From: Desmodesmus armatus | Lineage: Eukaryota > Chlorophyta > Chlorophyceae > Sphaeropleales > Scenedesmaceae | Assembly (NCBI GenBank): GCA_007449985.2 | Contig: VIIQ02000147.1 | Coordinates: forward strand, 124,001-188,000 | Length of the DNA stretch: 64,000 nucleotides | Direction: 5' to 3' | Shown: piece after piece, positions 10,046-22,879 of the stretch | How positions within the stretch are numbered: position 1 is the first letter of the stretch | Layout: each line of letters starts with the position of its first letter | Notes under the pieces: generated by a model | Seen by the model: only the letters and a program-made list of their open reading frames with translations | Database searches by the model: none | What the model was told of the DNA's origin: nothing | Program-made: the position numbers and the translations under genes

Positions 10046-12377
10046 GCGGCTCAAGATGGAGCAGCAGGAGATGCAGGCCAGCAGTCGCCCCTCCTGCGCT
10101 GCCTGTCCCAACTGAATGATGACGTACTGACAGCCCACCTGCTGCCCAAACTGGTGGAGCAGGGGTCAGCAGGCGCTGTGTTTTGCACCTGCAGCCAGCT
10201 GCGCAGGCTGCTCCAGCCCAGTATACAGCACCTGGACCTGACCAAGCAGCTGCAGGACGCCCTCCACCCCTGCTGTGACTCTGAGGATGCCAGGCACTTT
10301 GCTGCGGCGTTCCCCAACTGCACGTCCCTGGACTTTGCATGGTCCAGCAGGAGCCCGGACCGCAGCATCAGGCCCCTGCTGAAAGGGTACGCGAAGGCAG
10401 AGTAACTGGGTGAAACGTCAATCTTGCCTGAACCGATGTGAGCAACCGTCTTCAGCAGCAGCTCCACCACACGTCTTATGACCACACTCCATGGTGCACT
10501 CATGATTGTTTGCCTTGTCTGTTGGGTGCATGCTCACTGGCTGTTGCACCTTGCTGTGCTGCGCTGTGCTGACATGTCCTGCAGGCTTCCCAACCTCAGC
10601 ACAATCAGCATCAAGCTCTGGAGCCTGCCAGCAAGCAGGACGATGTTACCCGCGTGCTGAGCCTCATGCAGCAGTTTGCGACAGGCGTGCAGAGTCTGAC
10701 CCTCCACATACCTACTAGCTGGCCAGGCGGTGCATCAACGTGGGCCTATCTGGTCCCGATGGTCGACCTGACAACGCTGCAGCTGGTGTTCGCTGAAAGG
10801 GTACGTGAGAATGAGTTCGCGATGCAGACTGCTCCCAGCACTGCAGTACGATTGGAGGTGTGCTTGCCAGCTGGTGTCCACCCTCGAGAGTGAAGCTCTC
10901 TGCTTTGGCCGTCCCTGTCAACGACATGAGTCAATGACTGGTGTAAGGAGCTCGCACAGATTCATGGCGATAGGGCTATGCATGAAGGGGCTTCTGTGCC
11001 AGTGCAGCGTCAATGACCACACAGTGTTGATGGCATCGTGTGGTCCCGCATTGGCAGGCCAGCACACTCCATATTGCTGCAACGCACTCAACTTTCAGTG
11101 TAGTGTGCTGATCTGCCAGGAACGCATGTCACTATTGTGCTGGTGGCACATGTAGACAACTTGCTGCTGCTGGTGCTACGGCACCCATAGTGAGCGTGTG
11201 CCTTCTGCCGCTGTTGCCCGCTGCCTGCAGGTGCGCACACCTTGCCACCAGCTTTCCTTGGAACGGCTCACCGCCATGTCCAACCTGCAGTCGCTCTCTG
11301 TCATAGGCCGGGAGCGGACTCGCACGCCTTCGACTGGCGCTATCCACTGGAGTCAAGCACGTTTCCGGGGCGGCTTACATGTCTGACGCAGCTGCACTTG
11401 CCGCTGGAGGTCTTGCAGGAGATCGAGAGCGTCAGCAAGTGCGTCAACCTTTGTGACCTGCAGCTGCATGCCTCAACGGAGCTGCCACATGCACCAAAGG
11501 AGTTGAAAAGAGGTGACTGGGCTGCCTTGGCGAAGCTCACACACCTTACTTGCCTGAGGGTTGAGGCGTGTATGGATGCACCTGGGCTTGACGCACGTTC
11601 TATGGTGTGCTGAGGCAGCTGAAAAAGTTGCGTGTGGTGGGCGCTCACACATGGACGAGTGCTGCTGTGCCAGTGCTGCAGAGCCTCACCAATGTCACGT
11701 CTGTGTACGGGGGCTGGGAGTTGCGTGGGGGTGTGGACCTTAGTGGCTTGGTGTGTCCACATATTAGGGAGCTTGGTGCAGCGAGAGGCAGGATTCCTTG
11801 GCATGTGCTTCCCAACCTTACCAGCCTGACCCTAGAAGATGCGTCTGTTGCCAATATGCAGGCACTCGGCACCTGCAGTGGTCTGCGGAAGCTTGTGTTG
11901 TCTGATGCTAATTTGTGTGTGCGGGCCGATCATGCTGAGTATGTTTCAGCTTTTGCATCCCTGGCGAAGCTGCAGCATTTGACACACCTGGAGCTCTCAG
12001 CACTCAATGCGGCTGAGCTGTCAGCATTCACAAGTGCAGCGGCAGCAGCCAGCACCCTGCAGCTGCAGTATCTGCACGTGAGTGCTCCCAAAGACATGCT
12101 CACCTTGTCGCACCTGCTGAATGTGCGGGGGGTCAAGGAGTTGAGCCTGCATGTGAGGAATGACAAGTCTTGGGTTGTGGGCAAAGTGATCCCTTATGAT
12201 GATGTGCGTGGTTTGCTTGTGGGCTTGGCGCACGTGCCCAGAATTTCCCTGGTGCTGTGCACAGAGCAGCAGCGCAGTGTTGTGCAGGCTGCTAGGCAGT
12301 GGGCAACGGATTTGGGGCTGCCCCTGCCGGCAGTCTTGAAAGTGTCTGTCTGTGCCGCCTTGCGGCACTACTGCTAG
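10046..12377 (+). pseudogene. F-box-like/LRR paralog A, three frameshifts
   Basis: Exons align with intact paralogs C and D: 10046-10386 (LNDDVLTAHLLPKLVEQ, an F-box-like segment), 10585-10800 and 11231-12377 (LRR body ending QWATDLGLPLPAVLK). Splice sites are kept. Three single-base deletions break the frame: one at about 10617-10630, one at about 11311 (after the block LQSLSVIG) and one at about 11592 (before FYGVLRQLK). Restoring one base at each point brings every exon back to the expected phase. This is either a recently dead gene or a spot with consensus errors. The first coding exon was not found. Confidence 0.72.
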
Positions 12378-13611
12378 TAGTAGTGGGCTAGTAGCCCAGC
12401 ATGCCAGCTGGGCAGTCACTTGCAGCACATGGTGACACCTGAGGGTCTCTCTCTTCGTCCCTGGCAATAGATGGTTTGGCCCAAACTGTTCAGCAAGCAG
12501 CAGAATGCTTGGTGGAGGCAATTTGCACAGGCATCCATACTAGGCTAGTAGCTTGTGTGGTGCGATCAGGCCTCTCAAATCTTGGGTGCGATGATAGCAG
12601 GTGTGTTGGTTGGGCTCACAGTTGTGGCATCATGTTGTCCTCTGCATCACGGTTGTGTGGATTTGGGGCTTGTCCCATTTCAAGTGACGCGGACACCTGT
12701 CTGTTGTTCAGCCAGCCTGACGCAGGTTGTACGGTACTCCGTGCAATGTGGTGCACGTATGTAGATGTTCAAACTACGTCATCGACTGGCATGGCTTGGC
12801 ATGCATGCAGCACTGATTGGAAATTATCAGATCTGACCCAGCTCCAGAAGTGCACCAAATTCACTACAGAATCACTTCAGACTTGGTTCAGAATTGGCCC
12901 GGAATCAGTTCAGACTGTCTGAATATCTGATGCACCTCTGCCTTGATTCTGCCAGTTTCTTCCGATTGGTTTACCAGAGTAACATGCATCACAAGTTGGA
13001 CAGTCAGTTGCCTTTCATACCCTACCCAAAGGCCAACTGGGTTTGCAAGGAGCAAATTGTGCAAGTAATGCTTAGGGCTAGGCACACCCGCACACGGCTT
13101 TTCCTGTGTTGGCGCCTGACATGATCAACTATGATCCACAGTTGTTACCTCATCACAGATTCCTCCTGGGCTTGTCACTTGCATGCAACATCTCCAAGAG
13201 TGAGTTGCAGGATGGTGCACCATGCGCTGCCGTCTGCATCAACTGCAGTTGTGAGGGACAACAGCCAGCCAGCCATGTCATATGTTGAGATATGCATTTT
13301 TAGCACAGCAAACGCCTTAACAACAATGCCTGTATGCAGGCATCTGCCTCAACAGAAACGCACCAACTTCAAGCTGAATTTCCACTCAGACTATTCCATA
13401 CAAGTGACCTTCAGCAAAGAGAAGCACAGGCTCACAGCTTGATGGCCTTCTCGACTTGCTGCCAATTGGAAAGCTGGGCACATCAAGCTGGGCACTTGCA
13501 AGCTGGGCACATCAGCACATCAGCACATCTCACAACCGTTCAAGCCGTCAACTAGATCATGGAGGTAACTAATCGCTGCTGCAACACACCACCTGGCCTG
13601 TACTGCTCAGC
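12378..13611. other. Intergenic stretch between LRR copies A and B
   Basis: No credible gene. A small 7/1/7 hairpin lies at 12384-12398, just past the copy A stop. From about 13410 onward the sequence is homologous, inverted, to the region upstream of copy D, including repeats of AGCTGGGCACATCA and CAGCACAT. Confidence 0.5.
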
Positions 13612-16167
13612 ATGCAAGCCAATCGGCTGCAGTGGGACCTACACCGTGTGAATGGCGGTGCTGCACCCCACACAGCTTTCGGCATCCACAAAACGCTGCT
13701 TGTCTAATGCCTGGTGCTTGCTTGTGCTGCAGGCAGTCCCAGCAGCAGCAGCCGAACATGCAGGCCAGCAGTCGCCCCTCCTGCGCTGCTTGTCCCAGCT
13801 GAACGATGACGTGCTGACAGCACACCTGCTGCCCTGGCTGGTGGAGCAGGGGTCAGCACTGCTGACGCGCGGCGCTGTGGTGCTGACCTGCAGCCAGCTG
13901 CGCAGGCTGCTGCAGCCCAGTATACAGCACCTGGACCTGACCAAGCAGCTGCAGGATGCTGACAACCCCTGCCACAGCCCAGAAAGTGCCAGGCAGCTGG
14001 TTGCAGCAATTCCCCACTGCACATCTCTGGCCTTTGCATGGGCTGGCAGCAGCATGGCCAAGGTCTACCGCAGCATTAGCCTGCTGCTGGCAGGGTGAGT
14101 GAAGGCAGGGTGTCATGGCGAAGCATGCAAGCATGTGGCCATGCTGGCTGAATGGTCCCAGGAGTTGAGCTCGTTATGTATGTGGTGTGATCTGTCAGTG
14201 CTTGCCTATTTGTTGGGGTGTATTGTGTTATGCAAACGTGGACTTGTCCAGGAGACAAGCAGGCTTTTCCAGGAGATCTTGAAGTAGGGTGCAACACCCT
14301 GTGGAGATGATGGCTTCATCGGGCCCTCTCAGCACCGTGCCAAGTTTAAAGCATGGACAAGCCAGTAAGGCCTTACATCGTGTTGCTGGTGGGCCAAGCT
14401 GTGCTGTGCTGTGCTGTGCTGACCTGTCCTGCAGGCTCCCCGACCTCAGCACCATCAGCATCAAGCTGGAAGCTGGCAGCAAGCAGGGCGACCTTGACCC
14501 CGTGCTGGCCCAGCTGCACATGCATGCCACAGGTGTGCAGAGCCTGAGCCTGCAGAATGCCTCAAGCTGGGCGGGTGATGCCGCCACCTGGGCCTCACTT
14601 GGCAAGGTGGTTAGCCTGACCAAGCTGCACCTCACATTTGATCGCGCGGTAAGATAGGATCACGCTCCAGTGTTTATAGCAGCCTGCCTCCCCTGCTGTT
14701 GATCAAGAGGAACACATCATGCAAGGCGCAGCACGCTGCAGTTTCACATCGAGTGGCTGCCCTTCTTGGTTGAATGGCTGTGTCATGCAGCTGCCAGGGG
14801 CTGGTGTTTGCGTGTGGCTGTTGAGCTTTGGTGGCTGTTCGGTTGCTGTTGCACCTGCCCTGACCCAGTGATGGCATAGCCGTCTACTATCGCTGGCGTG
14901 ATCAATCACCTGCTCCCAATCGCAGACTGCTGTTCAGCGCCTATATGGTAGCAAGCAGTGATGGCATTTGCCTTGCTGTTAGAGCTTGCGCACAACGGCT
15001 GTGTTTGTGTGCATGCAGGTTGAGACACCTATCGAGGGGCGAGACCTGTGGCCTCTCACGGGGCTGCGCAGTCTGCGGTCCTTTCGCATTGAGGTGCCAG
15101 GGGCGGACTGGGAGGAGTACGAAAAAGATGCAGCAGCACTGCATGTGCCAGCATAGCAGTTCCCTGGGCAGCTGACGTGTTTGACTGAGCTGCGCTTGCC
15201 ACTAGAGTGTATCATGCATGACATTTGTAGCATCAGTGAGTGTGTCGGCCTGTGTGACCTGCAGCTTCATATGAGGTCAGAGAGCGATGTCGCACAGCAG
15301 CGTAGGAAGTGGGGTGCAGAGGAGTGGGGCGCATTGGGTTCGCTTAGCCACCTCACACGGCTGCATGTTGAGCTGGAACTCCTTGATGCTGATGCAGCAC
15401 ATGCAGATGCATTCTATGGTGTGCTGAGGCAGCTGACAGGGTTGCGTGCAGTTGGTGTATATTTGTGGCCGGAGAGCTTCCTGCCCGTGCTGCAGAGCTT
15501 GACTTGCCTGACAGCTGTGCATGGGGGCTGGGAGTTGGGGGATGGTCTGGATCTAAGCAGCTTGGCTTGTCCACACATCAGGGAGGTGGGCGATGCATGG
15601 ACGCGCGTACCATTGAAAGCCTTCCCCAGCCTTGCATCTCTCCACATGCTGTCGCTGCCAGCAGCTGACCTCACCACACTTGGCAGCTATTGCCCTAGGC
15701 TGGAAAAGCTGTCATTGCTCACGCATCCTGATTTTTATCGTATGGTAGCTGGTCTCGAAGCTGACTGCATATCCGCCATGAAGTCTCTGGCGCATGTGAA
15801 GCACCTGACGCATGTGGAACTGTCACCAGCCAACGATGCCCAGCTGATGGCATTCTCTAGTGAGGCAGCAGCCGTGGGCTTTACAAAGCTGCACTCCCTT
15901 GATGTGCGCGGTCCGCTCAGTGTGCCTGCCTTGATGAACCTGCCGAGGGTGGCAAAGGAGTTGAGTGTGAGCTTTCATGTAGGGTCGTCAAACAGCTTGG
16001 ACTCTCTTGAGGTTGTACGGGCATGGCTTGTGAGCTTGGCTGTGGTGCCCAAGATCTCCTTGGTGTTCTGTTCAAAAATGCAGTGCCGTGTTGTGGAGGC
16101 TGCTAGGCAGTGGGCAGCACGGCTGAAGTTGCCCTTGCCAGCAGTGTTGAAGGTTGCTGTCTGTTGA
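13612..16167 (+). pseudogene. F-box-like/LRR paralog B, one in-frame stop
   Basis: Exons 13733-14094, 14435-14648 and 15019-16167 are in consistent phase and encode the full paralog: F-box-like LNDDVLTAHLLPWLVEQ, then SIKLEAGSKQGDLDPVL, then an LRR body ending QWAARLKLPLPAVLK. The one defect is TAG at 15154-15156, where paralogs have His before QFPGQL. It splits off most of the LRR domain. The putative first exon is 13612-13647 (ATG to gtgaat); donors at ATGGAG/gtaact or CACC/gtgtga nearby are also in phase, so the start is open. With only one lesion this could be a young pseudogene or an allele. Confidence 0.72.
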
Positions 16168-17224
16168 TGAGGTCAGTCATTGCCACAACTGTAGCTATAC
16201 AGCTCAGCGAGCTCATGCCAGCTATTCACTGATACTATGGTGATGTGAGAGCTGTCAGAGCCAACCCGACGAAGTTGCAGCAGATAGGGTCCAACTACGA
16301 GTAACATAAGTAAGGACCCTGTGAGGACTGGGCAAAACCTTGGCATGGGCAGTTTGATGGACGCAATGCAGCAATAGCTGCTGTCATGTACAGACTCCTC
16401 CCCAGCTGACCTACTGACACTTTGCTTGTTGCACAAATAAGCACAACACCATGACCATTGTGCACACACAAAAAGTAATCTACAAGACATGACCACTAAA
16501 CAAACCTGCCGGGTCCTGCCCCAGCTGCAACAGTCGGCTCTGGCACACACTTTGTACAAAATGAAAGTGCGCAGAGCACGCCTGCTCGGCCTTACCATGG
16601 GTATTTGACTGACTTTGCTCTGCTTCTTGTGTCCACACTGGTATAGTCGCCTGCCCTCACCTCTGCACACCATAGGTTCCTAGCATGGCTAGCACTTGCT
16701 GCACTGCAGAAGTTCTGGTGGCTCTGCCTTCTTTGGTCAACCTGGTGTAGGTGGTGCAAACCACCGCAGGGGAGACAACTTATGAGGTTCACCTGGCTCG
16801 ATCCTGGTGGACAATGCCATTGTGGTCTGGCGAAAATGTCCATGTAACATACTGGGTTCACTGCTGTTACACGGAGCGCGGGGCAGTGGTGGGTCAGGGG
16901 GGTGCGTGTAACATTTCGTTCCAGGGGCCCGTTTGACTGGGGGTGTTAGTAGCACATAACGAGGGGACGCTGGAGCAAAAGCCAAAACACAGTACAGCTG
17001 GCTCCAACAGGCAGTACTTCTGCCTGCTTAGGCAGTTTGTAGCCAGTTCTTGCTAGGCAGTCAACACACTGCTGTAACGGGAAATGTCCCAAGACGGCAT
17101 CCCTATTGATGCCCGTCACATATGGTAGCGTCACGACTGCCAGGGAACAAGACCAGAGACCTCACGTCCCAACCAGTCAGCTGCCAGCGGCTGCAGTTGA
17201 CCCTTCACCTTGCATGCTGGGTTA
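16168..17224. other. Centre of the inverted duplication, between converging B and D
   Basis: No supported coding frame. It holds several TGTAA/TTACA candidates (for example near 16844, 16907 and 17073) that could serve as poly(A) signals for the two converging genes. Confidence 0.45.
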
Positions 17225-19691
17225 CTACCGCTTGGCGGGATCAAAAGACACCCTCAAGACTGCCGGCAGGGGCAGCCCCTTTTCTGCTGCCCACTGCCTA
17301 GCAGCCTCCACAACACAGCGCTGCCGCTCTGTGCACAGGACCAGGGAAACCTTGGGCACGTGCGCCAAGCCCACAACCAAACTACGTGCAGCATCAACAG
17401 CAACTCTTCCGCCCACAACCCAAGAACCGTCATCGATCACATGCAGGCTCAACTCCTTGACTGCACGCACGTTCAACAGGTGCGACAAGATACAAAAAGC
17501 TACAGGAGCTATCACACGCAGATACTGCAGCTGCATGGTGTTGGCTGCTGCAACTGCACTTGTGAATGCCATAAACTCAGCATCACCAACCGGCGGGAGC
17601 TCCAGGTGTGTCAGGTGCTGCAGCTTCGCCAGGGATGCAAAAGCTGAGACATACTCAGCATGCTCAAGCCGCACATACTCATGAGGAGGCAGGCGCAACA
17701 CAAGGTGTTGCAACCCAGGGCAGCAAGTGCTGAGGGCCTGCATGTTGGCAACAGACTCATACTGCAGTGTGACGCTGGTGAGGTTGGGGAGCAGCTGCCA
17801 AGGAGCATTGCCGATTGCTTTCCCAAGCTCCCTGATGTGTGGACACACCAGGCCGTTGAGATCCACATCCCCACCCAAAACCCAGCCCCCGTACACGGAC
17901 GTGACATTGGTGAGGCTCTGCAGCACCGGCAAAGCAGCACTCGTCCAGACATGGGCGCCCACCACTTGCAAACCCTGCAGCTGCCTCAGCACATCATGAA
18001 AGGCTGTCTCTGTACTCTCGAGTGTATCCCACGTCACCTCAACTTTGAGGCACGTCAGGTGTGTGAGTTGCAGCAGCGCAGTCCACTCTTCTGCAATCAG
18101 ACCCACTAAGGCCATATCTCGTGCGGAATGCAGTTGCAGGTCGCGAAGCTTGACACAATCACCAATGCTGCAGATGTCCTGCAGGACTTCCAGCGGCAAC
18201 TGTAACTCAGTCAGAGTGGTGAGCCGCCCTGGAAAGTGGTGTAGCTCCAACGCAGGGGGCAGCTCGAAGGCGCTCATGTCCGCTCCTGGTGCTGGGACAC
18301 AGAGTGACTGCAGGTTGGAGAGGCCAGTGAGTTCCTGCAGGTTGCGCTGGATGCAAGGGTCAGCCACCTGCAGGCAGGTTAGCAGACACACACAGTCCTA
18401 GTCGTCACATGGCGGTGCAGCCACTCTGATCTGCTGCCTTGCTGCACACGCCATGGGCCCCACAACTTGTCAATGCTGCGTATCCATTGAGGAGACAAAA
18501 GAGAGCCCATGAACATCTCAGCACGAGCTGCATGTGGTCACAGAAGCAGTGCTGGGAGCAGTCTTGCATGCTTGACCCCACCCTGTAATCAAGCTTGGTG
18601 TCTTACACACTGATCTCGTGGACATTTTTATGTGTGGGCTATGCTAGCATTGCATGCATGTCCTCTATGTCACACCCTATGTCAACACACCTCTTCAGCA
18701 AATGACAGCTGCAGCTTTGTCAGGCTGACCATCTTGCCAAGCAAGGCCCACGTCAACGCTGCAGCGTCGCCTCTCCAGCCAGTGCTCAACTGAAGGTGTA
18801 GACTCTGCATGCGTGTCGCATGCATGTGCATGAGGGCCAGCACAGGGTCAAGGTCGTTGTCCTTGCTGTCAGCATGCAGCTGAATGCTGACTGTGCTGAG
18901 GTGGGGAAGCCTGCAGGACATGTCGGCACAACCGCACAGAACAGCACAGTGCAGCAGCCAGTGAGCATGGGCGTCATGGATCCTGAAAACTGCAGGGCTG
19001 TGCCCACTACCTGTGCATGCATACGGCCATGTCCTGCTAGCTTCTCAATCAACAGCAAAGCATGCCTCAGCCCGCTGATACACGGCGCTGCCAGCAGAGA
19101 CGGCAAGACCCATTGAGGCACATCCAAGAGGGTACGCACACGCAGCATTGGCAGCAACCTGACTGCCTGCAACCAATTCATGCCGTATGACGCTGCATCA
19201 GGTTACCCTGCCTTCTCACCCTGCTAGCAGCGGGCTGATGCTGCGGTAGACCTTAGCCATGCTGCTGCTGGCCCATGCAAAGCCCAGGGACGTGCAGTTG
19301 GGGAAGGCTGCAACCAGCTGCCTGGCCAGCTCTGGGCTGTGGCAGGGGTTGTCAGCGTCATGCAGCTGCTTGGTCAGGTCCAGGTGCTGTACACTGGGCT
19401 GCAGCAGCCTGCGCAGCTGGCTGCAGGTCAGCACCACTGCCCCTGCTGACCCTTGCTCAACCAGCCTGGGCAGTAGGTGGGCTGTCAGCACGTCGTCGTT
19501 CAGCTGGGACAGGCAGCGCAGGAGGGGTGACTGCTGGCCTGCAGGGTCGACTGCTGCTGCTGGGACTGGCTACAGCACAAGCAAAGCAGCAGGCATTGGA
19601 TATGCAGCGTTTCTTGGACGCCGAAAGCTGTGTGGAGTGCAGTACCGCCATTCACACCGGATAGGTCCCACTGCATCCGATTGGCTTGCAT
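17225..19691 (-). CDS. F-box-like/LRR protein, paralog D (intact)
   Basis: Minus-strand exons are 19691-19656 (provisional), 19569-19220, 18910-18691 and 18367-17225. All junction phases agree and give about 582 residues without a stop. The second exon encodes SPLLRCLSQLNDDVLTAH, which has the spacing of an F-box, then LTCSQLRRLLQPSVQHLDL. The last exon is a run of irregular leucine-rich repeats (LTGLSNLQSL, FPGRLTTLTELQLPLEVLQ, LTNVTSVYGGW, LQHLTHLELP) ending RQWAAEKGLPLPAVLRV. F-box/LRR proteins usually select substrates for SCF ubiquitin ligases; that role is inferred. The first exon encodes only 12 residues and has alternatives. The donor of exon 18910-18691 is a weak GTGTGT. Confidence 0.72.
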
Positions 19692-20426
19692 GCTGAGCAG
19701 TACATGCCAGGTGGTGTGTTACAGCAGCCAGTAGTTACCTCCATGATCTGGTTGACGGCTTGAACGGGTCGGCGATGTGCTGATGTGCTGATGTGCCCAG
19801 CTTGGCAGCAATTGCAAGTTGAATAGGCCTTCAAGCTGTGAGCCTGTGCTTCTCGTGTACACCAGGTTGTCTGTAACCGGTATCACGTTGAGCTATCAGG
19901 CCCTGCAATCTATTGCATATTATGCTCTCACTATTCAAGTCCTGAATCTGACCTGTGATCTGGACCCATGATCTGGAACCAAAACCAGGGCGGTTCAGCG
20001 CTTCAAGGTCTTTGCCAGCGGCAATAGTATACAAGTTTTCCCAACTCAGGAAAGGGGCAAAACCAATCCACTATCTGTTGCCTCGTCCAGTAAGGCTGAC
20101 GAAGATCATCTGCAAGCAAAGTCATCCCTATCACAAGCATACCATCCCTGGCACTGGTCCATGGCGGTAAGCCTTCTTGTGGACGAAACCATTCGGCTGC
20201 GGTTGTGTGCTTCGTCTGGGCCAGTGCTGTGTCCTCCAGGGGGAAAGAGTTCTGGTCCTGGGACTGCATTCCACCACGGCTCCTTGGTGACTGGACCCTG
20301 CAGATGCTTGCCCATGCATGCAGCAAGCAGCAGCCCTACCAACAGATTTCACGGAAAGCTGCTGTGCTGATCTTAGCAGGCTGCTGAATTGCTGCTGCCT
20401 GTGTCTGCTGCCTGCCGCTGTTGCAG

Positions 20427-22879
20427 GAAGTCCCAGCAGCCCAAGCTGCAGAAGCTGCTGGCCAGCAGTCACCCCTCCTGCGCTGCCTGTCCCAACTGAA
20501 TGATGACGTGCTGACAGCCCACCTGCTGCCCAAACTGGTGGAGCAGGGGTCAGCAGGGGCAGTGGTGCTGACCTGCAGCCAGCTGCGCAGGCTGCTGCAG
20601 CCTAGCATCCAGCACCTGGACCTGACCAAGCAGCTGCAGGACACTGACAACCCCTGCCACAGCCCAGAGCTGGCCAGGCAGCTGGTTGCGGCCTTCCCCA
20701 ACTGCACGTCCCTGGATTTTGCATGGGCTAGCAGCAGCATGGCCAACGTGTATCGAAGCATCAGCCCGCTGCTGGCAGGGTGAGCGAAGGCAGGGCAGGT
20801 AAAGCATCCAGCAAGTGGTGCAGGGCAAGCAACCTGTAGCAGCAGTGTCGCTTGCACAAACTTGCCTTGCCTTGGACTACAGTGCCCACTAGGCTGTCTC
20901 AAAGCCAGTATGCTGAGACAAACATGCCTTCAGCTGAGGAGCAGCATGTGTTAGACACATGAGTTACATATGTGTTATTCAGGACAGTCTTGATATTCAG
21001 CTTGCAGTATGGAACATGTTTCAAATGCACCGAATGCCTTACAGCCGGGGGCCGATCTACATCAGTACATGGTCTGGAGTGGTGCCCTCCTCCATAACAT
21101 GCTTCTGGTAGCTATCTCATTATCATTGAGGAGCTACCTCTTTATCATGTGGTGTGATGCAGTGTTTCGTGTTGTGCTGGTGTGTTGTGCTGACCTGTCC
21201 TGCAGGCTGCCCTACCTGAGCACCATCAGCATCATGTTGGATGCAGACAGCCAGGAGGGTGACCTCGACCCTGTGCTGGCAGTCATGCTGCTGCATGCCA
21301 AAGGCTTGTGCTGCTTGAGCCTTCACATGGGCACAAGCTTGTGGGACCACAGTGTGACCTGGAATTACCTTGGACAAATTGTCAACCTGACAAAGCTGCA
21401 GCTGACCTTCAGTGACGAAGTAAGCGCTGAGTCTGGCATGTTAAAATCAATGACACACAGCAGGTGGTTCTGGTTCTTTGATGCTACATGCGTTGGGGCG
21501 CCCTCTTTGTCGAGACATCAATGGGGTGACCTGCATGCACTCTCGGGGTCGTTTTACCACGCAATCTGAATTACAAGGTTGACAGATGACTCCCTAATTG
21601 CATGATGCTGTACATGTGTCCACGGGGTTATATGCGCCGCAAAGGCACAGTATCAGCACCTGCAGTGCCCCTAGCAGCTTGCCACTGTACCTGTCGCTTG
21701 AGCCGCATATGATGCATGTTGTTGTTGTCTTCCTGCCTGCAGGAGTCTTTCCCGTGCAACCAGGACAACCTGCTGTCACTCAGGGCCCTCAGCAAGCTGC
21801 AGTCCCTGTGCATCGTGGCACCAGGGTCGGAGCAGCAAGACAATTATGCAGGTGCACTGGCAGCCCATCAGTTTCCTGGACAGCTGACCTCCTTGACTGA
21901 GCTGCAGCTGCCACTGGAGGTCGTGCGGGAGATAAGCAGCGTCAGTGCGTGTGTCAACCTGCGTGGCTTGCGGTTTGGAGACAGCTGTGGTATTGAGCAC
22001 ATACAGCAGTGGGGTGCACGAGAGTGGGATGCGTTGGCGTCACTTACTCAACTCACACGCCTGGATGTCGAAGTTTACCTTGATAACGTTAGCGAGGCTA
22101 CGGCAGATGCCTTCCATGGTGTGCTGAGGCAGCTGAAGGGGCTGTGTGTGGTGGGTGCTTACGGATGGTTATCCGGCTCTCTCCCCGTGCTGCAGAGCCT
22201 GACGCATGTGACAGCTGTACGTGGGTCCTGGGACGTGCCACCTGAGTTGAACATCAGCCGGCCTGTGTGTCCACACATCAGGGAGCTTGATGGGGCATTT
22301 CGGCGTGTCCCATTCAGAGCCTTCCCCAACTTGACATCGCTCACGTTGTATTGGCTGCCGGCGGATGTTATGTGCACGCTCAGCTGCTGTTGCCCTAGCT
22401 TGCAAAGGCTAGCATTGGCAGCGGATGTCGCCAACATCGGCATGGCATCTGGTAATACTGCCGCATGTGTTTCAGCCATGAAGTCCTTAGCACAGCTGCA
22501 GCACTTGACACACCTGGAGCTGTCAACAGGCAGTGATGCCCAACTCATGGCATTCTCAGGCGTCAGAGCAGCGCTAGGCGCCCAACAGTTGCGCTACCTG
22601 TTTGTGCGCGGGCCACTCTCACTGTTTGCTTTGGTGCAGCTGCAGAGCGTGCGAGGGCTGAATGAGCTGTCTGTACACGTGACCCGAACTCATCCCAGCT
22701 TCACTGCGGAGGGTGTGCGCGTCTGGCTTGTGAGCTTGGCTGTGGTGCCCAGGGTATCACTGGTGCTTTGTTCAAAAGAGCAATGCAGTGTTGTGGAGGC
22801 TGCCAGGCAGTGGGCGGCACAACTGGGGCTGCCCCTGCCAGTTTTGCTGAAGGTCACTTGTATGGATAGTCTCAACTGA
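20427..22879 (+). CDS. F-box-like/LRR protein, paralog C (first exon not found)
   Basis: Exons 20427-20779, 21206-21419 and 21743-22879 are in phase and open throughout. Order is as in paralog D: F-box-like LNDDVLTAHLLPKLVEQ, a linker with LDADSQEGDLDPVLAV, then an LRR body (LSKLQSLCIV, LTSLTELQLPLEVVREI, LKGLCVVGAYG, FPNLTSLTL, LQHLTHLEL) ending RQWAAQLGLPLPVLLK. The first visible exon starts after a GTTGCAG acceptor at the same point as in A, B and D, so a short initiation exon must lie upstream, between about 19860 and 20420. It did not align with that of B and D. This copy sits outside the B/D inverted repeat. Confidence 0.75.

Larger units (their letters stand above)
13410..19857. repeat. 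Large inverted duplication carrying LRR copies B (+) and D (-)
   Basis: The left arm is about 13410-16167 and the right arm about 17225-19857, with a roughly 1 kb unique centre. Homology covers the upstream flank (GAGAAGCACAGGCTCACAGC on one strand, mirrored on the other), the putative first exon and all three coding exons. The genes therefore converge on the centre. Confidence 0.75.
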
